From Candidatus Pacearchaeota archaeon (lineage in GTDB: Archaea > Nanobdellota > Nanobdellia > Pacearchaeales > GW2011-AR1): 50,062 nucleotides of DNA. Positions 36,777-45,066 of this stretch are shown one piece after another. The notes under the pieces were generated by a model that did no database searches, was not told where the DNA came from, and saw nothing but the letters and a program-made list of their open reading frames with translations. Each line of letters starts with the position of its first letter. The first letter of the stretch is position 1. The translations under genes were made by a program, and so were the position numbers. The stretch spans positions 1 to 50,062 of the forward strand of contig JAFCDI010000002.1 of assembly GCA_017609755.1 (NCBI GenBank), written 5' to 3'.

Positions 36777-38969
36777 CTATACTCCTAAATTTCCAAGCAC
36801 AACTGTTGTTAATATAAACAATATTAAAGTTGCTATTAAAGCAACTAAAAAATAAAGAGTAATTCCTTTTTTCAAATTTTTTCCGGTCTTGTTTGTTTTT
36901 TCTAATCTATCTTCTCCAGAATCTATCATAACCAAAGTGCCTGTTAAAATAAAAATTATCTGAATTATATAAATTCCTACAATAATTTGTAAATAATAAG
37001 GAGGTATCATGCTTCCTAAATTAAAGATTTCTAAAATTCCATCAATATTTGAAATTCCTAATGCTGAAGCATCTCCAATGCTTGCTGCTATTTCTAGTTT
37101 ATTTAAAATAGATGCAATCATTGTTGCTAAACCCACAACAATTCCAGAAAGCAAAGGAGCTAAAAAAGTCATATTACTTCTCATATCAGAAACAATCTCT
37201 GCTAACATGTCTTTAAGTCTCATTGTTATTTTTTGAATATTTTTAATGTATTGAGAAATATTCATTAAACTCATTGCAGCAGCTTTTAATCCTTTTTTAG
37301 CAGATTCAATTAAAACTCTCATACTTGTTGCAATTAAATCAGAAGGATAGTAATTTAATGTTCCTCTATTTGGATCAAAAATAGCTCTTTCAACACTCAT
37401 TCCCATTTGTCTTATATTATAATTAACTCTTCTAAAAAAATCTCCAGTCATTAATCCTCTTGAAGATTCTGCAACTTTTCCAAAAGCCAATTCAGGAGGA
37501 ACTCCATTACCAATTCTATTTCCTAATTGAAAAAGAGAATTATTAAATTCAGCTTCAAGTTGTTTTGTCTTTTTTCTTTCTTTAATTAACTCTTTTGTTC
37601 TTTCTTTTGCAGCTATTGAAAAAAAGAGGGCAATTCCAATTGGAATAAACAAACTAAAAAATACAGCTCCAATTCCAAAAGGCCCAACTCCATTTTCTTT
37701 AAAGTCAAATAATTTTCCATCTCCTAAAAAATTCAATCCTAATTCTGTAAAACTATAATCTGCTTGAATTCCAAACATATCTGCAACTCCTGGAATTTGA
37801 AGAATAAGAGGAGCAAAACCAATTATAAAAAGTGGAAGACAAATAAAAAAAGCTCTTACATAAGCATCCTTACTTTTATATTTTGGATACAAAGGATTTC
37901 TCTCTAAAAAAATAGTTTCTCCATAGCCTCCTGGTCTCAACATTAGAACTTTGTCTGTAAGATAATAAACCATAAAAGGAACAATTAAATTAAACAAAAT
38001 AAAAACATGAACTGTTTTTAAAATTCCTCCAAGCATTGCAGATGCAAGAGGAAGTAATGCCAAAGCAAGAGTAGGAAGAACAACTCCCAACATATAAACA
38101 TTTGTTAAAGGACTTCTAACACTATGAGTAAATTTCAACATTTTATCATAAACTCCATCAAGAACAACTTGAAGAGATTTTTCTAAAACAGCTATTCTTC
38201 TTGTGTTATTTGGTTCAAACAAACTTCCTTCAATTAAATGAAATGCTTCAATAAACTCTACAGAATAATCTTTCCAACTTTCTAAATAATTATCTAAACT
38301 TTCTTTAATTGTTGAGAATTTTCCAATCTCTACATCATAAAATACTTTTTTAAAATCCAAAGATAAAGGAGGTTGAAGATGCTTAGATGCAAAGGAAATT
38401 GCTTTTTCTAAATTAGGAGTATGCCTCATATAAACCACAATATAAAGAATTGCAGGAACCATTTGAGAAGATGCTTTTAATCTCCATTTTTTTGCTAATC
38501 TTTCAGGATATGCATTAACAAAATAAAAAAGAAAAATAGAAACAAAAACAACTAAAACAAAAAACAAAACTGGAAAAAACTCAATACTTCCCTTAATTAA
38601 AGAAATTGCAACAGAAATAAGAAGTCCAACTAAAAAAACAGAAACAAAAGACATAACAGAAAGAGTTAGTGCTTGCCAAGGTAAAACATCTAAATGAGCT
38701 TCCTCTAAATGTTTTCTAATTTTATCCTTATCTTTTTCAGAAACATTTATTTTAATTAAATTTCCAAGACTTGCGCACCATTTTTCATAACGGCTTAATT
38801 CAGGAGCCATTTCTTTTTTAAAAGAAGTATACTCTTTGCTATAGTTTGTTTCTCCAACTAAAGTAGAATCCATTTGAGACTCTATTTTTGCACTATGTTT
38901 TCTAAGAATTTCTTCAACAGTTGGTTTTCTAGGCATTTTTTCCTCTCTTTTATATAAATTAAATAACAA
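36777..38969 (-). CDS. Type II/IV secretion membrane platform protein (TadC/FlaJ-like, two T2SF-like halves)
   Basis: 730 aa; two cytoplasmic/TM repeats (ASKHLQPPLSLDFKKV..., ELAFGKVAESSRGLMTGDFFRRV...); directly follows the ATPase. Confidence 0.85.
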   Translation of the reverse strand: MLFNLYKREEKMPRKPTVEEILRKHSAKIESQMDSTLVGETNYSKEYTSFKKEMAPELSRYEKWCASLGNLIKINVSEKDKDKIRKHLEEAHLDVLPWQALTLSVMSFVSVFLVGLLISVAISLIKGSIEFFPVLFFVLVVFVSIFLFYFVNAYPERLAKKWRLKASSQMVPAILYIVVYMRHTPNLEKAISFASKHLQPPLSLDFKKVFYDVEIGKFSTIKESLDNYLESWKDYSVEFIEAFHLIEGSLFEPNNTRRIAVLEKSLQVVLDGVYDKMLKFTHSVRSPLTNVYMLGVVLPTLALALLPLASAMLGGILKTVHVFILFNLIVPFMVYYLTDKVLMLRPGGYGETIFLERNPLYPKYKSKDAYVRAFFICLPLFIIGFAPLILQIPGVADMFGIQADYSFTELGLNFLGDGKLFDFKENGVGPFGIGAVFFSLFIPIGIALFFSIAAKERTKELIKERKKTKQLEAEFNNSLFQLGNRIGNGVPPELAFGKVAESSRGLMTGDFFRRVNYNIRQMGMSVERAIFDPNRGTLNYYPSDLIATSMRVLIESAKKGLKAAAMSLMNISQYIKNIQKITMRLKDMLAEIVSDMRSNMTFLAPLLSGIVVGLATMIASILNKLEIAASIGDASALGISNIDGILEIFNLGSMIPPYYLQIIVGIYIIQIIFILTGTLVMIDSGEDRLEKTNKTGKNLKKGITLYFLVALIATLILFILTTVVLGNLGV

Positions 38970-38990
38970 AAATCAATTAATAAATCTTGC

Positions 38991-41279
38991 TTAAGATTTT
39001 CTTTTTTTAATTTCACTAGTTAACCATTTTTGCCAAAGAGGAAAAACTTTATCAGATAAAGGAAGTCCAAATTCTTCTCTAACTTCCTCTGAAATCTTGT
39101 GAAACATATGATTTGCAAGAGTTGTAAAATTCGCTTCAAGAATATCAAAATTCTTTTCTTTTTCTGCTAAATCTACTAATTCCTGCTTTATTTTTGCCCT
39201 TAAAAGAATATTATCATAAACAGCATCCCAATTTCCAGCCCAGCCTTTTACATTTGCTGCAATATTTTTCAGAACTTCACTATCTCCATTTTTAAGATCT
39301 TCTGTAGGTTCTAATTCATCAGTTTCAACATTATATTTCATTAAATCCACAAATCCTTTTTCTCTAAGAGGATCTTCTTTCCAATGTTTTCTTATTTCTG
39401 AAATCTGTAAAACTCTTCTCCAAGAGTGAAGTCCATCTGGAGATTTAATAGGATTACAAACAACAATAATATCTGTTGCTTTAAAACTAGTAGCAGGAAC
39501 TCCTAAATCATTTACAACTCTATCAAAAACAGCATAAGGAGAAGCTCCATGAATTGTTCCTGCAACAACATTTGCCAAAGCACCAATTCTCATTGCTTCA
39601 TAAAGAGCTTTTGCTTCAACACTTCTAACCTCTCCAATAATTAAACAACTATCTCCTAATCTTAAACTAGTTCTTATTCCATCATCAGCAGAAACTTCAG
39701 TTGTTGTTTTTAATAAAGCAGATCTTACTTTCATTCTTAAAATATCATATTTGAGTTTTCTTAGAGAATCAATAGGCAATTCTAAAGAATCTTCAATTGT
39801 AATAATTCTAAATTTTGGAATAATTTCTAACATTAAACTTCCAAGTAAAGATGTTTTACCTGAACTTCGAGTTCCTGCAACCAAAAGAGTTCGAGAACCA
39901 TCAATTAAAAAACTAAGTAAGCCTGCTGCAAATGAATTAATCATTTTATTTTTTATAAAAAGAGGAAGAGTCCAAGGATCTTCTCTATGTCTTCTAATTG
40001 AATAAGCCAAACCATTGGGAGAAAGAGGTTCTTGAATAATTGCTATTCTTGCTTTAATTTTTCCTAAGTCTAATTGAGTGTCTAAAATAGGGTTTGATTC
40101 GTCTAAAGGCCTTCCAGATAACATTCTAAATTTTGCTGCCCAAGAATCAGCATCTTCTTGACTTGGTAAGATATTTGTAGAACATTCATCATATTTTTGA
40201 TGCCTTACAAAAATTTGAGTCTTAGGTATTGGAGCATTTAAAGAAAGATCCTGCAAATTTCTATCTTGCAACAAAACCTCAATCAATCCAAATCCAATAG
40301 TATGTCTAACTAAAATAGTTGATAATTTGTTTAAATCTTCATAATCTAATCGTATATTTTTATTTTGAGCCAAATCTCTTAATAAATCTTTAGAAATATT
40401 AAAAAAAACCTGACGAGTTCTTTCAGTGTCTGTAAATTCTTCTGCTTCTGGTTGATGTTCTATTAAAACTCCTCTAGCTAAATTTAAAAGCATATTATAA
40501 TCTTCTGATAAAGAATTTTCAGGAGGAACTATATGATAAATTAATTTCGGCTCATCTTTTTTCTTTAAAATAGTAACTTGAGATTCATCATAATTTCCAT
40601 TAGAAATAGAATATTGGTCAATAATTTCTGCATTTTCAGGAATATCTGAAATCAAACGAGTAAAAGTAAAATTAGGAATTATATCTGGTTTGAAAAGGTG
40701 ATGATAAATTTCTCTTTCTCCTTTAGAATAATCTTCTAAATAAGGCTCTGCTGCTTTTATTAATTGAACTTCTTTTAAAAGTTTTAAAATCTCTTCTAAC
40801 AGCCTAATATAATTTGTCTGATCATTTCTATATGCTGGATTTAGTTTGTCTAAAAGAATCTTAGCATTTAAAATTAATTTTTTTATTTCAAAATATGCTG
40901 CTAAAGGGTCTCTTTTTAAAAATAACAAAAAAGAAAAAACTTCATTATATCTTTGAGAAAAAAATTCTGGATTTGTTGAAATTAATTTTTCCTGAGATAA
41001 AATTTTCTCTTGTTTTATCAAATAAACATAAAGCTGAGCTAATTCAAGTAAATAAGATGTTTCTTTAAAGTCATAATTATAATTTTTTTGTTGAACAAAA
41101 ATAATTCTTGAAACTTGAGGATTTTCTATTAGAGCATCAATTGTTCTTTCCATTACTTCTGGATAATCTGCTAAACTAGGAACATATGGTGCTCCAAGAT
41201 AATTTATATAGAGTAAATCTTCTCCTCCTTTTCTAATTATTTCAGAAGAATATAGTTCTTTTTCTTTTTTTTCTAACAT
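38991..41279 (-). CDS. Type II/IV secretion ATPase (TadA/VirB11/FlaI-like)
   Basis: Walker A LLVAGTRSSGKTSLLGSLM, ITIEDSLELP, SCLIIGEVRSVEAKALYEAMRIGALANVVAGTIHG. Confidence 0.93.
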   Translation of the reverse strand: MLEKKEKELYSSEIIRKGGEDLLYINYLGAPYVPSLADYPEVMERTIDALIENPQVSRIIFVQQKNYNYDFKETSYLLELAQLYVYLIKQEKILSQEKLISTNPEFFSQRYNEVFSFLLFLKRDPLAAYFEIKKLILNAKILLDKLNPAYRNDQTNYIRLLEEILKLLKEVQLIKAAEPYLEDYSKGEREIYHHLFKPDIIPNFTFTRLISDIPENAEIIDQYSISNGNYDESQVTILKKKDEPKLIYHIVPPENSLSEDYNMLLNLARGVLIEHQPEAEEFTDTERTRQVFFNISKDLLRDLAQNKNIRLDYEDLNKLSTILVRHTIGFGLIEVLLQDRNLQDLSLNAPIPKTQIFVRHQKYDECSTNILPSQEDADSWAAKFRMLSGRPLDESNPILDTQLDLGKIKARIAIIQEPLSPNGLAYSIRRHREDPWTLPLFIKNKMINSFAAGLLSFLIDGSRTLLVAGTRSSGKTSLLGSLMLEIIPKFRIITIEDSLELPIDSLRKLKYDILRMKVRSALLKTTTEVSADDGIRTSLRLGDSCLIIGEVRSVEAKALYEAMRIGALANVVAGTIHGASPYAVFDRVVNDLGVPATSFKATDIIVVCNPIKSPDGLHSWRRVLQISEIRKHWKEDPLREKGFVDLMKYNVETDELEPTEDLKNGDSEVLKNIAANVKGWAGNWDAVYDNILLRAKIKQELVDLAEKEKNFDILEANFTTLANHMFHKISEEVREEFGLPLSDKVFPLWQKWLTSEIKKRKS

Positions 41280-41313
41280 AAAGAAAAAAAGAACAAAGAG
41301 TTTAAAACATTTT

Positions 41314-41402
41314 GTGTCTTTCGCTAAAACACAACAAATTTAAGGGAAGGTAGTGCGGTAGGAAACCGTTAGGTGTCTTTCGCTAAAACACAACAAATTT
41401 AA
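41314..41402. repeat. Perfect 30-bp direct repeat pair separated by 29 bp
   Basis: GTGTCTTTCGCTAAAACACAACAAATTTAA at 41314-41343 and 41373-41402. Confidence 0.95.
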
Positions 41403-41411
41403 TTTTTTTCT

Positions 41412-41738
41412 ATGAGTGATAGGAATTCAGATTATCTTGGGCAAGAATTAGGAATTCTTCATACAAAAATTAGAGATTTAGAAGAAAAACAAAGAATTCT
41501 TAAAGATAGACTTTTGCTTATTGGGCAAAATTTAATTGAAACAAAAGAAAAAAACAGAGAAGATATTTTAGAAATAAAAAAAGATATAGAGATTATGAAA
41601 CATAGTTTAGAAAGATTCTCCTCTTTTTTAGAAACAGCATCTTCTGAATTTTCAAGATTTGCAAGAAAAGAGGATTTAGACATTTTAGTAAAACAAGCAA
41701 AAATGTTTCAACCTTTAGAAAAATTAAAAAAGAGGTAA
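41412..41738 (+). CDS. Coiled-coil protein (108 aa)
   Basis: Heptad-rich LHTKIRDLEEKQRILKDRLLLIGQNLIETKEKNREDILEIKKDIEIMK. Confidence 0.65.
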   Translation: MSDRNSDYLGQELGILHTKIRDLEEKQRILKDRLLLIGQNLIETKEKNREDILEIKKDIEIMKHSLERFSSFLETASSEFSRFARKEDLDILVKQAKMFQPLEKLKKR

Positions 41739-41752
41739 AACAATACTCTAAT

Positions 41753-42649
41753 ATGGGAACTCTCGATAAGATAACACAAATGAAAAACCAAGGGTTTTCT
41801 GAAGGAGATATAATCAATAATTTAAAAGAACAAGGAGTTTCTCCAAAAGCAATAAATGAAGCAATGGACCAATCAAAAATAAAACAAGCAATTTCAGATT
41901 CAGGACAAGAAGCAACTTCTGGAAATACAATTCCTGCAGGAAGAAGTGCAAGAGCTCAAGAACAAGGACAAAATGTTCCAAATGATGAATTTTACATTCC
42001 TCAAGGAAGAGCTCCTCTTCCAAAAGGCCCTCCAACTCAAGAATATTCTAAAAATCAAGATCAAATATACTCTCAAAATTATAATGCAGATACTTTTTCG
42101 CAAACTTATGATGCAGAATACAATCAAAACTACAACCAGAATTATGGTTCTCAGCCTTATGGAGCCTATGAACAACCAGAAAATTATGGTTCTGATTATG
42201 GAAGTTATGAAGAGCCATATGGAGGATATGCTCCTCAAAATTATAATGAAGAATATTATCCTCAAGAAGGATATGAATCTGGTTCTAATTATGGAGGATA
42301 TGATGAAGGAACAGATATAATGATTGAAATAGCAGAACAAGTTTTTGCTGAAAAAATGAAAAAAATAGAAAAGCAAATTGAAGAATTAAACGAGTTTAAA
42401 ACTCTTGCAGAAACAAAATTAAACAATGCAACAGATAGATTAAAAAGAATTGAAGAAACAATAGACAAATTACAATCAGCTATATTAGAAAAAGTAGGAT
42501 TTTATGGTAGAGGAGTAGAAAATCTAAAAAAAGAAATGGAAATGATGCAAGAATCTTTTAGCAAAACTCTTCCTAACTTAGTTTCTAAATCTTCTGCATC
42601 TCATCTTCATAAAAAACCTACAAGAACTAATTCTAAAAAAAATAATTAA
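41753..42649 (+). CDS. UBA-like N-terminus, Y/G/N/Q-rich low-complexity region, coiled coil (298 aa)
   Basis: MGTLDKITQMKNQGFSEGDIINNLKEQGVSPKAINEAM; YNQNYNQNYGSQPYGAYEQPENYGSDYGSYEEPYGGYAPQNYNEEYY; C-terminal coiled coil. Confidence 0.8.
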   Translation: MGTLDKITQMKNQGFSEGDIINNLKEQGVSPKAINEAMDQSKIKQAISDSGQEATSGNTIPAGRSARAQEQGQNVPNDEFYIPQGRAPLPKGPPTQEYSKNQDQIYSQNYNADTFSQTYDAEYNQNYNQNYGSQPYGAYEQPENYGSDYGSYEEPYGGYAPQNYNEEYYPQEGYESGSNYGGYDEGTDIMIEIAEQVFAEKMKKIEKQIEELNEFKTLAETKLNNATDRLKRIEETIDKLQSAILEKVGFYGRGVENLKKEMEMMQESFSKTLPNLVSKSSASHLHKKPTRTNSKKNN

Positions 42650-42667
42650 TAAAATTCTAATAAAAAA

Positions 42668-43261
42668 TTATCTTCCCCCTCTCAAAGCTTGAGCTAGAAT
42701 ATTGTTTGCTTTTTCAGTGCTTGTTTTAGCTGGTTTTGATGCAGCAATAATTGCAACTATTAATCCTATAAAAACTCCAATACCTACAATTGTTGGCCAA
42801 TTATAAGTCCACCAAGTTCCAAAAGTAAATCCTAAATTTCTAGACGCACTTAATAATACTCCTAAAACAACTACAACAGAAACTACCATTAATCCAACCA
42901 TCCAACCTTTATTATCTGGATCAATAAACAATCCAGTAATAATTAGTATAACTAAAATAACTGATAAACCAACTCCAAGAGCAGGAAATAACTGAGTAAA
43001 GAACATTCTAACAAAAGGAAATTGCAAAGCCATTAATGAAACAGCTAAAGAAATTATCGCACTAATTGCCATATTTGGATTTCCATCTGATTTTTTGAAA
43101 ATATTCATTCTAGAAAGAATTCCAAAAACCAATGCAAAAATTAAAAGAAAGGGCAGAGCATAACTAAATATTCCAACTTGTTCCCACATATTTAAAATGT
43201 TTCCAATTGCGCCTCCATCAAAATAACCATAACTGGCTAAAAACAATAATCCTTCAACCAT
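42668..43261 (-). CDS. Polytopic membrane protein (197 aa)
   Basis: Multiple TM segments; FLLIFALVFGIL...AISAIISLAVSLMALQFPFV; resembles the next gene. Confidence 0.75.
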   Translation of the reverse strand: MVEGLLFLASYGYFDGGAIGNILNMWEQVGIFSYALPFLLIFALVFGILSRMNIFKKSDGNPNMAISAIISLAVSLMALQFPFVRMFFTQLFPALGVGLSVILVILIITGLFIDPDNKGWMVGLMVVSVVVVLGVLLSASRNLGFTFGTWWTYNWPTIVGIGVFIGLIVAIIAASKPAKTSTEKANNILAQALRGGR

Positions 43262-43306
43262 AATAGAAATTATGAAAATAGATTTAAATATGTTTCGAAA
43301 GAATTA

Positions 43307-43798
43307 TTATTTAGAACTTTTGATTACTAAAGCCAATGCAACTGCAATAACAACTATAAATAGAAAATTTGTCCAAAAAGCATTGCTCCAATTGCTTCCA
43401 AAAATAAACTCAAAAGCATTTCCTCCAACTCCTGTTGCCCAAAAAACAGCAATAATAACTGCGATTCCTATAACCACCATTAAAAAAGTTTTAAATCCTT
43501 TACTCATATCCAGTCCTTTTTCTCCTGAAGAAACAAAACCCCACAACAATAAAACAACAAAAACAATTACTAAAGAAACTGTTAAAAATAAAATCATATT
43601 TCCTACTACAATTTTAGGAAAAACAGCTCCAACAAAAATTAATCCAATAACAAATGCTATTAATGCATTTAACTGTCTTTTTTCATCTCCAAAAACTTTT
43701 GTTTTCTCAAGTACAGCAAAAACTATGAAAAATATCAACAAAAAAGGATATACAAATTGTGTTAAAATCTCACTCTGTAAGATTGTTTCTGTCGCCAT
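43307..43798 (-). CDS. Polytopic membrane protein (163 aa), likely related to the neighbour
   Basis: FLLIFFIVFAVLEKTKVFGDEKRQLNALIAFVIGLIFVGAVFP. Confidence 0.75.
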   Translation of the reverse strand: MATETILQSEILTQFVYPFLLIFFIVFAVLEKTKVFGDEKRQLNALIAFVIGLIFVGAVFPKIVVGNMILFLTVSLVIVFVVLLLWGFVSSGEKGLDMSKGFKTFLMVVIGIAVIIAVFWATGVGGNAFEFIFGSNWSNAFWTNFLFIVVIAVALALVIKSSK

Positions 43799-43805
43799 CT
43801 TTTTT

Positions 43806-44084
43806 TTATATTAAATCTTCAGGAATCTCTTCAATTCCTGTTTCTGGATTAGGCAGTGCTGCCTTATTAATTATAAAAATATCACTAATTGCTTTTACAA
43901 ATTGATGCGGAATAATAACACCTTTTGCTCCTCCAATAAGAGAAATTACTCCTCCACCTACTTTTATCCTCCATCCATCTATTTTATTCTCATATAAATT
44001 TACTTCTTCAATTTCTCCAAAATAGTCTCCAGAATCAGTATATACTTTTGAACCTAAAACTTCTGTTATCTTTTTAACTCTCAT
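43806..44084 (-). CDS. PRC-barrel domain protein
   Basis: MRVKKITEVLGSKVYTDSGDYFGEIEEVNLYENKIDGWRIKV. Confidence 0.82.
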   Translation of the reverse strand: MRVKKITEVLGSKVYTDSGDYFGEIEEVNLYENKIDGWRIKVGGGVISLIGGAKGVIIPHQFVKAISDIFIINKAALPNPETGIEEIPEDLI

Positions 44085-44210
44085 AATTGAAACATACTAA
44101 TTTCCTTTAAATATTTTTCCATAAATAGAAATATACTTTATTTTGAAAGTTTCAAAGAAGAAATTATAGAATACAACAAAGTTTATAAAAAATCTTTAGC
44201 TTAAATTAAT

Positions 44211-44843
44211 ATGATAAATAAAAAAGAAATTATTTCAATTCTAATTGCCACTCTAATTATTGCATTTTCAATAAATTTGCTCTCAAGTTTATCTAGTTTT
44301 TTATCTGTTCTTTTATCTGTATTTGTAGTTATTCTAATCAATATAATTGCAAAAAAAATAACTAGTTTTAAATTAGATTCTGAAATAGAAACTAGTCTTT
44401 GGGAAATAAAGAGATATGGATTTAGAGAACATCAGAGATTAAAAACAGCTTTTCCTCTAGGAGCCTTTTTGCCTCTACTTTCAAAAGTGATTTTATTTCC
44501 ATTAAATAATTTTGTGTGGATGGCTTCTCTAGTATTTGACGTAAAAGCAAAAACATATCGAAGTGCAAAAAGACATGGATTATATAAATTTTCAGAAATA
44601 ACAGAAGATCATATAGGATATATTGCTGCTGCAGGAATAATAGCAAATCTTTTATTAGCTATATTAGGATATTTAATGGGATTTCCTCTATTTTCAAAAT
44701 TAAATATTTATTATGCCTTTTTTAATATGCTTCCTTTATCAAATTTAGATGGAAACAAAATATTCTTTGGAAACATTATTCTTTGGATTTTTCTAGCAAT
44801 AATAACTTTAATAGGAATGGGATATGCTATTCTACTAGTGTGA
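44211..44843 (+). CDS. M50/site-2 protease-like membrane protein lacking HExxH
   Basis: NMLPLSNLDGNKIFFG resembles the M50 N-x-x-P-x-x-x-LDG motif; ILINIIAKKITS in place of HELAHK. Confidence 0.65.
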   Translation: MINKKEIISILIATLIIAFSINLLSSLSSFLSVLLSVFVVILINIIAKKITSFKLDSEIETSLWEIKRYGFREHQRLKTAFPLGAFLPLLSKVILFPLNNFVWMASLVFDVKAKTYRSAKRHGLYKFSEITEDHIGYIAAAGIIANLLLAILGYLMGFPLFSKLNIYYAFFNMLPLSNLDGNKIFFGNIILWIFLAIITLIGMGYAILLV

Positions 44844-44844
44844 A

Positions 44845-45054
44845 ATGGAAAAAAAAAGTTTGTTAAAAACAAGAAAAGTAACAGGAATTTTTTCACTAGC
44901 AGCGTTTATAGGAGGATTTTTATTTTTAAATCCAACAATAACAGGAGGAGCAATTCTAGAAAATTCGTCTAGTTTGAGTTCTCTTTCAATAATTGGTCTT
45001 CTTCTTATAGCTTGTTCAGTTATTCTTGCTGCTTATGCTCTAAAAAAAAGATAA
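44845..45054 (+). CDS. Small membrane protein (69 aa)
   Basis: Two TM segments, basic ends. Confidence 0.6.
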   Translation: MEKKSLLKTRKVTGIFSLAAFIGGFLFLNPTITGGAILENSSSLSSLSIIGLLLIACSVILAAYALKKR

Positions 45055-45066
45055 ATTTCTAGAAAA

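Noticed and set aside
41314-41402. Calling a true CRISPR array
   Set aside because: Only two repeats and one spacer, promoter location, and no cas genes in the window; kept as a repeat and a finding only
41814-42376. ORFs 41814..42035(-), 41900..42376(-) and 41946..42320(+)
   Set aside because: Alternate-frame artefacts of the low-complexity Tyr/Asn-rich coding region
43272-43814. 180-aa plus-strand ORF
   Set aside because: Antisense to a convincing membrane-protein gene (43307..43798 -); Thr/Asn/Lys-rich composition typical of an antisense frame
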